A stretch of 64,000 nucleotides of DNA. It comes from Nitrosopumilus sp. Its GTDB lineage: Archaea; Thermoproteota; Nitrososphaeria; Nitrososphaerales; Nitrosopumilaceae. The notes below the pieces were generated by a model. It was not told where the DNA came from. It did not search any database and saw only the letters and a list, made by a program, of their open reading frames with translations. The translations under genes were made by a program, and so were the position numbers. Shown piece after piece: positions 1 through 8,746 of the stretch; position 1 is the first letter of the stretch; the number at the start of each line of letters is the position of its first letter. The stretch is from assembly GCF_025699255.1 (NCBI RefSeq), contig NZ_JAILWA010000004.1, positions 45,834 through 109,833 on the forward strand, written 5' to 3'.

Positions 1-2
1 AT

Positions 3-908
3 TCAGAAGGACTTGAATTATTTACAAATAGTAAAGTCTATGCACCTGCACATACTTTGCAAGTATATGGCAAAGGATTGCCCGAAGAAAATCTCATCAT
101 ACGAATATTTGCACCAGATGAAACCATTGCAAAATTTGATCAAATTACAACTAATAAAGATGGTTCTTTTAATTACGGATTGCTTACTTGGCCTGAACCA
201 TCAACAAATTTTCCTTATGGAACGTATACAGTTGAAGTAATCAGTACAGAACAAAATGGAATATCTCAAAAAATTGATGTAAAATTTTCATCATCAACTG
301 AATTACTTGATGTAACTGTAGAAAGATTTGTAAATACTTTGGTTTTTGCTCCTGAAACTGCAGCAATCAATCAACCAATTCGTGTATTTGTACAAACCAC
401 TAGTGATGGTTTACTAATTGGAAATGAACCATCAGAATTATTGGGTACTACACATGTCCATTTACCTTCTGGCACATCTGTTTTATTATCTAATTCCTTT
501 AAGACACTGCACCAAGGATTATACTATGTAGATTATACTCCAATCGAAGAAGGAACTCATGTATTTCATGTAGTTGCATTTAGTCAGGGAACTACTTCAC
601 ACGGTTCAGCTGCAACAAATGTTCTAAGCCAAGATCTTGGAGGCATCTCAGAACAAATAATCAAACTAAATTCAATTTTAGATGAAACATCAAGTGAGCT
701 TGATACATTAAAATCTGAAATCTCTGGATTTGGGTCCACACTTGATACTGCAAGTCAAAAAATTGATGAAAGTACTGGAACTATTTCTACCTCTGTTGAA
801 TTTATCAGCGAAGCATCCTCGCAACTAAATTCATTATTGTTCCCAATCATTGCATCCATAGGAATTATTGTTGCATTACAAATTGCTATACTTGCACGAA
901 GAAGATAG
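3..908 (+). CDS. Membrane-anchored Ig-like surface protein, 5'-truncated by window edge
   Basis: The reading frame is open from base 3, so the true start lies outside the window; the first in-window start codon (TTG at 57) is inside a folded region. What remains is beta-rich sequence resembling Ig or macroglobulin-like domains (repeated GSF-Y, PYGTYTVEV patterns), then a coiled-coil-like stretch rich in I/L/S/E at roughly bases 640-800. It ends in one hydrophobic helix at about 835-895 followed by RRR. This suggests an extracytoplasmic protein anchored by its C-terminus. A secreted protease follows 31 bp downstream and may share its transcript. No specific function recognised. Confidence 0.7.
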   Translation, partial: SEGLELFTNSKVYAPAHTLQVYGKGLPEENLIIRIFAPDETIAKFDQITTNKDGSFNYGLLTWPEPSTNFPYGTYTVEVISTEQNGISQKIDVKFSSSTELLDVTVERFVNTLVFAPETAAINQPIRVFVQTTSDGLLIGNEPSELLGTTHVHLPSGTSVLLSNSFKTLHQGLYYVDYTPIEEGTHVFHVVAFSQGTTSHGSAATNVLSQDLGGISEQIIKLNSILDETSSELDTLKSEISGFGSTLDTASQKIDESTGTISTSVEFISEASSQLNSLLFPIIASIGIIVALQIAILARRR

Positions 909-939
909 TTATAATAATACAGATTACAAAAGTTAACTG

Positions 940-3900
940 ATGCCCAAAGCGGCTATTTTCTTTTTCATTATTCTTATATCGTCTACATTAACAAATTCAT
1001 ACGGATTTATTTCTAAAGAATCAATATATGAAGACAATCTACAAAAATCAATAATATTTAATTCAGATATTATTGATATTGATGAAGATTTTTTTGTTGA
1101 AAATGGTTTCAAAAGATATTTGATTTTTGGAAATGGCCTATCTGAACATGATTTAAAAAAATTAAATTCACTATATCAAATTCAATCTGACACTGGTTTT
1201 TTTTCTGTATCTGTCTTATCTGAAAAATCTGCATTTAATTTAATCTCCCAAGGATATACAGTAATAGAAGATTTTAAATTAGATTTTCATAACACGGATG
1301 AAGAATTTCAAGATGCATCTAGAATAGGTGAAATCACAGGTTCAACTCTAGCTAAAAAAAAGTATAATTCGTCTGGTAATGGAACTGTAATAGCAATAGT
1401 TGATACTGGAGTAGATTTTTCCAATCCTGATATACAGCATTCTGTTGCACGTGACAAAAACAATCATCCAATAATGCTTGATCCTGATGGACAAGGAATT
1501 GTTCTTACTAATGCAACTTTTTTTGCATATATAGATGAAAATGAAATAATAAGAAATTATAGCAAACCAATCCCTTCACACATGACCTCTTCTGCATATG
1601 TTACCCGAGATGGTGTATTTCTTGATGTTTCTCAAGATGGCAAAGGAAGTCAAATCCCAATTTACAATTCATTTTATCCACAATATGGAAACTCTGTAAT
1701 TTTTAATGGCACTCTAGCCATTGATATGAAAATTGGAGAAGACAATAGAAATTACATAAAATCAAAAAGTGGTGTGTATCATGTAGGAATAATATACCAA
1801 GGTGGTTTGCAAGGACAACTTGCAAGAATTCAAGTTGTACCTGTACTCTTAGTTGATTCATTTACACCTGGAGTATATGATACAATGATACCTGATCTAA
1901 GTACTTCATGGGAAGATTACACTCGGTTTGAATTAAAATCTGGAGAAAAACCAAACTATGATTTTGATTTCACTGATGAAAAACCTATCATTTTAGGTAG
2001 TGGAAAGGAATTCCTTGTTTATGATTCAAACGATGATGGTAAAAATGATTATAGCGCAGGAACATTTGGAGCACAAGTTCTAGATGTATATGGTGTAATC
2101 AAAAATAATCACACAAACATTGATGATTCATTAAAAGCAATTAATGGAACATTGCTTCCTGGATTAGATCCTGATGGTGAATTTTTTGGTTTGATGACTG
2201 ATTTTATGGGACATGGAACGTCAAGTGCAGCATCAATTACGTCACGTGGGATAATGCCTTATGATATTTACAATGATTCAAAAAAACATTTTATTACTGG
2301 CGTTGCACCTGATGCAAAAATTCTTCCTGTAAAGGCATTATGGTTTGGTGATACTGTATATGGATGGTTATGGTCTGCAGGATTTGAGAATAAAGATCAA
2401 GAATGGAAATTCTCAGGTAAACCTAAAGTTGATATTATTTCCAACAGCTGGGGTGTTTCAAACTTTCCAACCTTTAATGCATCTCCTGGAATGGATATCT
2501 TATCATTAATTCTAAGTGTATTGACTACTCCAAATTCTTTAGATGATAACTATCCTGGTGTCACAATTATTTCAAGCGCTGGAAATTCAGGTCATGGCTA
2601 TGGGACAATTGGATTACCAAATGCATCTCCGCTTGGAATTTCAGTGGGTGCAACTACTAACAATGTATTTGTTGGATATGGTCCATTCAAAGATCAACCT
2701 AGATTTGGAAATACTACAACTCATTCAAATCATATAGTTGATTTTTCAAGTAGAGGACCTGGTATTATAGGAGATCCTAAACCTGATATCATGAGTATTG
2801 GTGCTCATGGTTTCACTCCTTCAAACGTTCTAAAGACACAAAAAGATTCTAAAGATGAATCCTTCTCTTTGTTTGGAGGAACAAGTATGGCCGCACCAAT
2901 TGTTTCAGGAAGTGCAGCTGTATTAATTGAAGAACTAAAAAAACAGTCACAAGACTATGATTCATTTTCTATAAAGAACATCCTAATGTCAACAGCTACT
3001 GATCTGTATAATGATCCGCTAACTCAAGGTTCTGGTTTGGCAAACATTGAATCTGCACTAGATTATATAAATGGAGAAAATGGAGTTTTTATTGTTCACA
3101 ATGATAATTCATATCATAACATCAAAAACATACTTGATCCTGCAGTTGAAAAAATAAATTCTACGTCGATAGGATTTGAAAAATTCCAATTGTCTTCACG
3201 CTCATTTCCTATGACGAGCTGGTTTGCAGGACAACTTCTTCCAGGAGATAGAACAACAACAACTTTTACAATTGACAATCCCACTAATGATACTCTAACA
3301 ATTAATGTAAAGCCAGAAACTCTGTCATTGATGTTAAAATCCCAGTTTAATGGTACGACTATACCTAAGCAACAAGATTCTATTCTAAATAAGACTGATA
3401 CGTTCATACCAAATTATGTTAAATTATCTGAACTTGGAAATTCTACTGAACTTTTGACATTTTTTAATGACAAAAATCCCATCCCTGATGAATCTTCATT
3501 AATGGTACTAAATGTGAATTTTGATTTTAATGATTTTATGAATAAAACATCTGATACATATGCTGATGATTTGAAAATTTCATCTCTTTATCTTTATGAT
3601 TGGCTCGATAACAATAATGATACTAAAATTACAAGTGATGAAATTTCTATGGTTAATAGAGCTGGTTCATGGGGAACAGTTCAAGAACTTAGAGTTTCAG
3701 AACCCAATGATAAATTTGAAGGAGTACCATTAATTGGTGTTTATCCAGTACCAACAAGGTATTCATATTGGTTAGGTGATACAAAACAAAATTCTACATC
3801 AATGGATTATACAATTTCTGCTAGCTATTATCAAAAAGAAAAATGGCCTCTTATCTGGTCTGAATCTGACACAATTACCGTTAAACCTAAAACTTCATCT

Positions 3901-4734
3901 ACTGTTGATGTCACATTAATTACTCCAAATGATCTTCAAACTGGAGTTTATCAAGGATTTCTAACTTTTCAAGGTGACAAACATAAAGTAAATGCACCAG
4001 TATCTTTTGTAATTAAACAACCTGTTCTAGAAAATGATTCTACTATTGTAATACAAGGAACCCAAAATGATGATGTACTTTATGGAAATGGATACACAAA
4101 AGGAGCATTTGATATGGTTAATCGTTACATGGCAGGTGATTGGAGACAATATTATTTTGATATTCAAAATGAATCTATCAATACAGCTGCAATAGAACTT
4201 TCATGGATTAGTAATGACACAAACTTGTCTGTATTTGTCATGAATCCTTATGGCGAAATAATTCAAACAAATGTTCCTTCTGGAGTATTTGGACATTTTA
4301 TGGGATGGGCTTCTCTTGATTGGCTTGGTAACTCTATCTTTAGTCAGGGTGGTGGTTTTTTCCCTGTAAAGAACAAAGATGATACTTCAACAGTTTTATA
4401 TGTTCCAATTAACCAAACTGGAACTTATACTCTTTTAACACATTCAACTTTGTTTGGTGGTTCTTCAACAACTGAACCTATTACATTGTCAGCTAAATTT
4501 ACCAACATTTCTCCAGAAATGAAAATAGATGATGTTCAAAATGAAATTGAGATAATGTCAATTCCTACAACAAATGAAAAATTTGTAATAATTAATGAAA
4601 CCAAATCTAATACTGATTCTATTACTTCAAAATCTGAATTGCCATTTAATCTTGGTATTGGTATTGGTATAGTCATTGGAATTGCGATCGGAATTGTTTT
4701 GATTTTTATCATGAGACAAAAACCTCCTAAGTAA
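940..4734 (+). CDS. Secreted, C-terminally anchored subtilisin-like serine protease (S8)
   Basis: Very large (1264 aa) subtilase. An N-terminal signal peptide is visible (residues ~1-22). The triad is readable: Asp155 in AIVDTGVD, His425 in GHGTSSAAS, Ser649 in GGTSMAAP, with oxyanion Asn549 in SAGNSG. The roughly 270-residue gap between Asp and His is far longer than in classical subtilisins, so the catalytic domain carries a big insertion. After the catalytic core come beta-rich, Asn/Thr-rich domains and a C-terminal helix with repeated GI/IG pairs followed by basic residues. It likely digests peptides or processes proteins at the cell surface. Follows another surface protein. Confidence 0.9.
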   Translation: MPKAAIFFFIILISSTLTNSYGFISKESIYEDNLQKSIIFNSDIIDIDEDFFVENGFKRYLIFGNGLSEHDLKKLNSLYQIQSDTGFFSVSVLSEKSAFNLISQGYTVIEDFKLDFHNTDEEFQDASRIGEITGSTLAKKKYNSSGNGTVIAIVDTGVDFSNPDIQHSVARDKNNHPIMLDPDGQGIVLTNATFFAYIDENEIIRNYSKPIPSHMTSSAYVTRDGVFLDVSQDGKGSQIPIYNSFYPQYGNSVIFNGTLAIDMKIGEDNRNYIKSKSGVYHVGIIYQGGLQGQLARIQVVPVLLVDSFTPGVYDTMIPDLSTSWEDYTRFELKSGEKPNYDFDFTDEKPIILGSGKEFLVYDSNDDGKNDYSAGTFGAQVLDVYGVIKNNHTNIDDSLKAINGTLLPGLDPDGEFFGLMTDFMGHGTSSAASITSRGIMPYDIYNDSKKHFITGVAPDAKILPVKALWFGDTVYGWLWSAGFENKDQEWKFSGKPKVDIISNSWGVSNFPTFNASPGMDILSLILSVLTTPNSLDDNYPGVTIISSAGNSGHGYGTIGLPNASPLGISVGATTNNVFVGYGPFKDQPRFGNTTTHSNHIVDFSSRGPGIIGDPKPDIMSIGAHGFTPSNVLKTQKDSKDESFSLFGGTSMAAPIVSGSAAVLIEELKKQSQDYDSFSIKNILMSTATDLYNDPLTQGSGLANIESALDYINGENGVFIVHNDNSYHNIKNILDPAVEKINSTSIGFEKFQLSSRSFPMTSWFAGQLLPGDRTTTTFTIDNPTNDTLTINVKPETLSLMLKSQFNGTTIPKQQDSILNKTDTFIPNYVKLSELGNSTELLTFFNDKNPIPDESSLMVLNVNFDFNDFMNKTSDTYADDLKISSLYLYDWLDNNNDTKITSDEISMVNRAGSWGTVQELRVSEPNDKFEGVPLIGVYPVPTRYSYWLGDTKQNSTSMDYTISASYYQKEKWPLIWSESDTITVKPKTSSTVDVTLITPNDLQTGVYQGFLTFQGDKHKVNAPVSFVIKQPVLENDSTIVIQGTQNDDVLYGNGYTKGAFDMVNRYMAGDWRQYYFDIQNESINTAAIELSWISNDTNLSVFVMNPYGEIIQTNVPSGVFGHFMGWASLDWLGNSIFSQGGGFFPVKNKDDTSTVLYVPINQTGTYTLLTHSTLFGGSSTTEPITLSAKFTNISPEMKIDDVQNEIEIMSIPTTNEKFVIINETKSNTDSITSKSELPFNLGIGIGIVIGIAIGIVLIFIMRQKPPK

Positions 4735-4742
4735 CTGAACAA

Positions 4743-4776
4743 GGTTTATAAGCAATTTGCCGAGTACGAGAGCTGA
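4743..4776 (+). promoter_or_regulatory. TATA promoter of the Rieske-cytochrome b-cupredoxin operon
   Basis: A TATA-like box (tttataag, about 4744-4751) lies about 27 bp upstream of base 4774, just before the Rieske ATG at 4777. This predicts an almost leaderless transcript for the three-gene operon. Inferred from spacing only. Confidence 0.55.
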
Positions 4777-5382
4777 ATGTCAGAACTGGGGACAAAAAAG
4801 TCTGACGGATTATCCCGAAGAGACTTTCTAAAATTGATAGGGGCAGCAGGTACAGGATTGGCTTTTGCTCCATTTGTCCCATTTGGCAATTTTATGCCAA
4901 ATCCAAATCAGGCTTCTCTTGAAAGAGTTCCAGTAATTTTACCTGATGGAACTCAAGCAAATATCAATACATATCCAATTAATCATGCTGAAGTAATCAC
5001 TTATCCTGCCACTGGCGATGCTGCTCTTGATGCAGAAGCATTTCGTAAATGGCAATTCATTAGACTTCCTGAAGAATTAGGTGGAGGAAAAAAAGACACT
5101 TCTGCAATAAGAGCTTACAGTATGATTTGTTTGCATCTTTGGTGTCTTTGGAAATATTGGCCTGATGAAGGTAGAAAACGAGGTGAATGTCCATGTCATG
5201 GTAGTATGTATGATCCGTTGACAGGAACTGCGTTTGTTGGACCTGCATCTGTACAAGCATCGCCATCAAACACTTTACCTAAATTAACTTTGGATATTGA
5301 TTCGGATGGTTTTGTATTTATCATGCCACCAAAGTTTAACGCAAATGATAATGGAGTAATTGGATATGGCCGTTTCGCTTGA
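4777..5382 (+). CDS. Rieske iron-sulfur protein of a cytochrome bc-type complex
   Basis: 201 aa, starting with a twin-arginine type signal (SRRDFLK near residues 14-20) and a hydrophobic anchor. Both Rieske boxes are intact: box I C118-L-H120-L-W-C123 and box II C138-P-C140-H141-G-S. By family analogy C118, H120, C138 and H141 bind the [2Fe-2S] cluster and C123-C140 form the disulfide. Box I has Trp where Gly is usual. It transfers electrons from quinol to the cupredoxin or cytochrome acceptor on the outer face of the membrane. First gene of a tight operon with cytochrome b, which overlaps its end. Confidence 0.95.
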   Translation: MSELGTKKSDGLSRRDFLKLIGAAGTGLAFAPFVPFGNFMPNPNQASLERVPVILPDGTQANINTYPINHAEVITYPATGDAALDAEAFRKWQFIRLPEELGGGKKDTSAIRAYSMICLHLWCLWKYWPDEGRKRGECPCHGSMYDPLTGTAFVGPASVQASPSNTLPKLTLDIDSDGFVFIMPPKFNANDNGVIGYGRFA

Positions 5383-6952
5383 AAGAAGAACAGGAGTTGT
5401 AGCATTCCTTTATTGGTTATGGGATGGAGTAGACAGAACCATCTTTACTGCAATTAAATTTTCATTCCCTGCAAGATTTGTTAGTCCGTTTGGATTTTTG
5501 GGCATGCTTACCTTCATTGTTTTCATTATTCTTGGTGTTTCAGGTGCTTTGCTGATGTTTTACTATCAACCCATTCTTGATAGAGCTTGGGACAGTGTTC
5601 AATTCATTAACGATGAAGTTCCATTTGGTTTTCACATAAGAAATATTCACTATCATGGCTCAAACGCTATGGTACTATTAGCTGTTCTTCACATGTATTA
5701 TCAATACTTTAGTGGAAGATACAAAATTAGAAACGAAGTTCTATGGATGACCGGTGTCATTCTTGGAACAGTTACAATTCTTGAAGCTTTTACAGGATAC
5801 GATGTGATTTTCAGTGAAAGAGCAGAACTTGCAATTAGTATTGCAGCGTCTCTAACTACTTCTATTCCAATTGCAGGACCGACGATTAGAGATGCGGCAC
5901 TGGGAAGTGGATTCTCCGACTTTGTGTTAAGATTCTATGCCCAACATGTATTCTTGTTACCTATTGTTATGCTGGGATTAATGGCAGTACATTTCCCAAG
6001 ATTCTTGGTGTTTGATGTCCCTATGGTTATGGCAATAGGTGGTGCTATTCTGATAACTGGAGGTGTGTTCCCAATTGATATGGGATTCAAGTTTGAACCT
6101 ACTGTACCGCCTGGTGTTACAGTTCCAGAATGGTATCTTACAGGAATCTATGCTTTCATGAGGACACAATATGACAAATTTGTTACAGGATTGTTGTGGC
6201 CGTTATTGTTCATTATATCGTTTGTACTTATTCCATTTATTGACAGGTACAAGAAATTCTCTTGGAGAGATAGACCAATTATCACTGCATTTGGAATTAC
6301 AAGTCTTGCACAGATTATGGTAACCACATATTGGGGATTCTATATTTCTCCAGATATTTCAGTTCCATTAGTAGAGCGTTTGGTAATTGATCCTTTGTTC
6401 TTCTATTCAACAATGATCTTGTTGGTACCATTAGGATTTGGGTTCACTTACATGATGATTAAACTTGCAAATGAGGCTGAAAGAAAATCTAAACTTGCAA
6501 AAAGTAATGGTCCACAAAAGGTAGCTACAATTAACCTATCTGAAAAATGGATTAATTGGTTATTAGTTGCACTTTTGGCATTCCAAGTATTCCTCAACAT
6601 TGCAGCTTACAATGCAGCCTTGATTGGAATGAAGAATATCTCATTGTTCTATATTGGAATAATTCTGCTAGTATTTGCAGCATTCTTCCATGTTTACAGG
6701 TATGCTATGAGTCAGCAAAAGAATGCACCTCCACCAGCTCCTGTTCCTGTAGTTGAGGAGAAGCCAATGCTTGCAGAATCAGAAGAACCAGTTGAACAAA
6801 GTCAACTCTCTGAAGGAGAAACAACATCTGATAGTAAACCTGAAGCAAAAGAATTGGCACCTGAGGTACCTGCACCAAAAACTCAAGCAGATTTAGGAGT
6901 TGGTGCTGATGCCAATTCAAATTCTGGTTCTGATGGAGTGAAAAAATTATGA
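5366..6952 (+). CDS. Cytochrome b/b6 with fused subunit-IV-like half
   Basis: Quinol-oxidising membrane subunit of complex III. I place the start at ATG 5366, overlapping the Rieske gene by 17 bp; TTG at 5360 is possible. Haem ligand pairs are visible as H95/H109 (spacing 14) and H194/H209 (spacing 15). Spacing 15 for the second pair is typical of cytochrome b6 rather than mitochondrial cytochrome b. A PEWY quinol-site motif lies in the C-terminal half, so the subunit-IV part is fused. The protein ends in a long Pro/Glu/Ala-rich soluble tail of about 85 residues with no recognised fold. The stop overlaps the next start (ATGA). Confidence 0.93.
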   Translation: MAVSLERRTGVVAFLYWLWDGVDRTIFTAIKFSFPARFVSPFGFLGMLTFIVFIILGVSGALLMFYYQPILDRAWDSVQFINDEVPFGFHIRNIHYHGSNAMVLLAVLHMYYQYFSGRYKIRNEVLWMTGVILGTVTILEAFTGYDVIFSERAELAISIAASLTTSIPIAGPTIRDAALGSGFSDFVLRFYAQHVFLLPIVMLGLMAVHFPRFLVFDVPMVMAIGGAILITGGVFPIDMGFKFEPTVPPGVTVPEWYLTGIYAFMRTQYDKFVTGLLWPLLFIISFVLIPFIDRYKKFSWRDRPIITAFGITSLAQIMVTTYWGFYISPDISVPLVERLVIDPLFFYSTMILLVPLGFGFTYMMIKLANEAERKSKLAKSNGPQKVATINLSEKWINWLLVALLAFQVFLNIAAYNAALIGMKNISLFYIGIILLVFAAFFHVYRYAMSQQKNAPPPAPVPVVEEKPMLAESEEPVEQSQLSEGETTSDSKPEAKELAPEVPAPKTQADLGVGADANSNSGSDGVKKL

Positions 6953-7407
6953 GTGCTACATCAAGTCATGCATATGGTATTGGAATGATTGCACTAATCA
7001 TTGGAATGAGTGCTGTAACTGTATTTTACACTTCTTTTTATCTCCCAGAATCATTGGCAAAACCTTCGGTATCTGAACATATCTTACATCCTGAAAAAGA
7101 ACTAATCATTGAAATTGTTCCTGGTGCTGTGATTGAAGGAAATGAAAACTATGTTCCAAACAAAGCTGAAGCATTGTTGGAGATTAACAATAAGGTAATT
7201 TGGCAAAATCATGATGATACTGCTCATACTGTAACTCCTGATCATAGGCATGCTGATGCTTACAGTGGCGACTTTGGTTCTACAGGTGTTCTAAAACCAG
7301 GAGATACTTACGAATTTCTGTTTACAGAAGCACAAGAAGTACACTATCACTGTCAACCTCATCCTTGGATGACTGGCTCTATAATAGTAGAGGTTAGTAG
7401 ATTCTAG
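6949..7407 (+). CDS. Membrane-anchored cupredoxin (plastocyanin/amicyanin type)
   Basis: 152 aa with one N-terminal hydrophobic helix (residues ~9-30) followed by a cupredoxin domain. Copper ligands are readable: His93 in HDDTAHTVT, then C135-x2-H138-x2-M141, a CxxHxxM spacing as in amicyanins. It is translationally coupled to cytochrome b (4-bp ATGA overlap), so it is probably the electron acceptor or a bound subunit of this complex. Ammonia-oxidising archaea are known to use blue copper proteins in place of cytochrome c. Ends tail-to-tail with the next, minus-strand gene. Confidence 0.92.
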   Translation: MSATSSHAYGIGMIALIIGMSAVTVFYTSFYLPESLAKPSVSEHILHPEKELIIEIVPGAVIEGNENYVPNKAEALLEINNKVIWQNHDDTAHTVTPDHRHADAYSGDFGSTGVLKPGDTYEFLFTEAQEVHYHCQPHPWMTGSIIVEVSRF

Positions 7408-7754
7408 TTAGAATATTTTGCAAAGATTATTTTACTTTCAATCTCTTTGTGCTGTTCAATAATTGAAACTCTGAATTTAACCTCATGTTCTTTTTCTGTA
7501 TTAAAATTAATTTCAGCTGAAAATTCTGCTTTGTGTTCTGGCATGACATCCTTATTGATAAACAGTCTGGATACATTTTGTGATATTTTTTTTCCATTGT
7601 ATGATTTGTAAATAATGTGTTCATTTGAATCTAAAATTGTTGTATTTACAACAACACCATCATATCTTCCTGGATATGCCACTGAAATGGTTCCTTTAAT
7701 TTCAGAATTTGGATGTATGTCCATTGAATTTAATTCAAATTCTAGATCTTTCAT
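7404..7754 (-). CDS. Conserved hypothetical beta-sandwich protein
   Basis: 116 aa, no signal peptide and no Cys. The alternation of short beta strands (IKGTISVAYPG, VVVNTTILDS, EINFNTEKEHEVKFRVSI) resembles an arrestin-like or Ig-like sandwich, but I do not recognise a named family. Its stop overlaps the cupredoxin stop by a few bases in convergent orientation. Alternative starts are possible at an internal Met near residue 11. Real-gene status rests on its length and the lack of a better frame. Confidence 0.6.
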   Translation of the reverse strand: MKDLEFELNSMDIHPNSEIKGTISVAYPGRYDGVVVNTTILDSNEHIIYKSYNGKKISQNVSRLFINKDVMPEHKAEFSAEINFNTEKEHEVKFRVSIIEQHKEIESKIIFAKYSN

Positions 7755-7794
7755 GAATTGTTTAGAATTTGGTATGAATAATAATTTTGTTAAG

Positions 7795-7869
7795 TGGGCC
7801 CAAAGGGCTTCGATCCCTTGACCATTGGATTAGAAGTCCAACACTCTATCCATGCTGAGCTATAGGCCC
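7795..7869 (-). tRNA. tRNA-Arg (anticodon TCT)
   Basis: Minus strand, 75 nt. Acceptor stem GGGCCTA pairs with TGGGCCC, discriminator A. Anticodon stem TTGGA/TCCAA encloses the loop CTTCTAA, giving anticodon TCT. The T arm reads AAGGG-ATCGAAG-CCCTT. No intron and no encoded CCA. Confidence 0.95.
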
Positions 7870-7902
7870 AAAAACCTAGCAATTAATTACCATTTTAAGG
7901 GT

Positions 7903-8745
7903 TTACAGCCATTTTTTCTGATAATTTTCTCTTTCCATTTTGAAGAGAAACTGTTGTGCATATCCTGCATATTCTCCAAAATGTTCTACAATCTTTTCAT
8001 GAAGAATATCATACTGTTTTTCTGTTATTGTTTTAGTTTCAAGTTGGAATTGTTCTGAATAATATTTTTCTAAAATTCTTATCATCCATCTGTCTAATGG
8101 AAAAGATTCTAGTTTGTTTAAAGAAAATAACATTACACAATCTGCTACTTTGTTTCCAATTCCTGGAATTTTACAAATCTCCTCTTTTGCTTGGTGATAA
8201 CTAGATTTTTTTAAATATTGAAAATCAATTTCTTTTAACGCTACTCTACTTGATGCCTCTTTGATAAATTTTGCACGGTATCCTACACCACAACTTTTAA
8301 TGTCATCTATTGACGCTTTAGCGAGCCTTGACGAATTAGGAAACAAAAAAAATTCCTGATTTTCAAATCTCACTTTGGTTCCAAATTTTTCTGATATGTT
8401 TTCTAAACTGGTTTTGATTTTTTGAATATTAGAATTTGATGATACAATAAAAGAAATTAAACATTGAAATGGATCTTGTTCCAAAATCCTCAATCCTAAA
8501 TACTGTTTAACTGCTTTTTTTGTAATCGTGTCTCTTGAAATAGATTTGATTATTTTTTCAATATTGTCTCTTTTACGAAAAAAATCTGTTTTGATATTTC
8601 GATATGATTTTACACTTCCTAAATTAGATATTTTTAATACATCTTGACCATTAACCCCATACCAATTATTGTTAATTTTTTTCCAAAGAAATACTTGGCC
8701 ACTATTGATTGAGTTTTCGACATTTATGATATGATTTTTTTGCAT
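7903..8745 (-). CDS. ogg: 8-oxoguanine DNA glycosylase (OGG-type, HhH-GPD family)
   Basis: About 280 aa. The N-terminus carries the OGG-like signature INSGQVFLWK, and the C-terminal half has the helix-hairpin-helix PGIGNKVADC followed by the catalytic Lys (GNK) and Asp (FPLDRW) of the HhH-GPD superfamily. It removes oxidised guanine and nicks the abasic site. I chose the ATG at 8745 (MQKNHII), which directly follows the upstream gene's stop; an ATG at 8766 would overlap that gene by 20 bp. Probably co-transcribed with the beta-CASP nuclease. Confidence 0.9.
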   Translation of the reverse strand: MQKNHIINVENSINSGQVFLWKKINNNWYGVNGQDVLKISNLGSVKSYRNIKTDFFRKRDNIEKIIKSISRDTITKKAVKQYLGLRILEQDPFQCLISFIVSSNSNIQKIKTSLENISEKFGTKVRFENQEFFLFPNSSRLAKASIDDIKSCGVGYRAKFIKEASSRVALKEIDFQYLKKSSYHQAKEEICKIPGIGNKVADCVMLFSLNKLESFPLDRWMIRILEKYYSEQFQLETKTITEKQYDILHEKIVEHFGEYAGYAQQFLFKMERENYQKKWL

Positions 8746-8746
8746 C

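Noticed and set aside
13..240. 75-aa open frame at the left edge
   Set aside because: Lies in another frame of the truncated Ig-like protein, which is open through the window start and has better composition.
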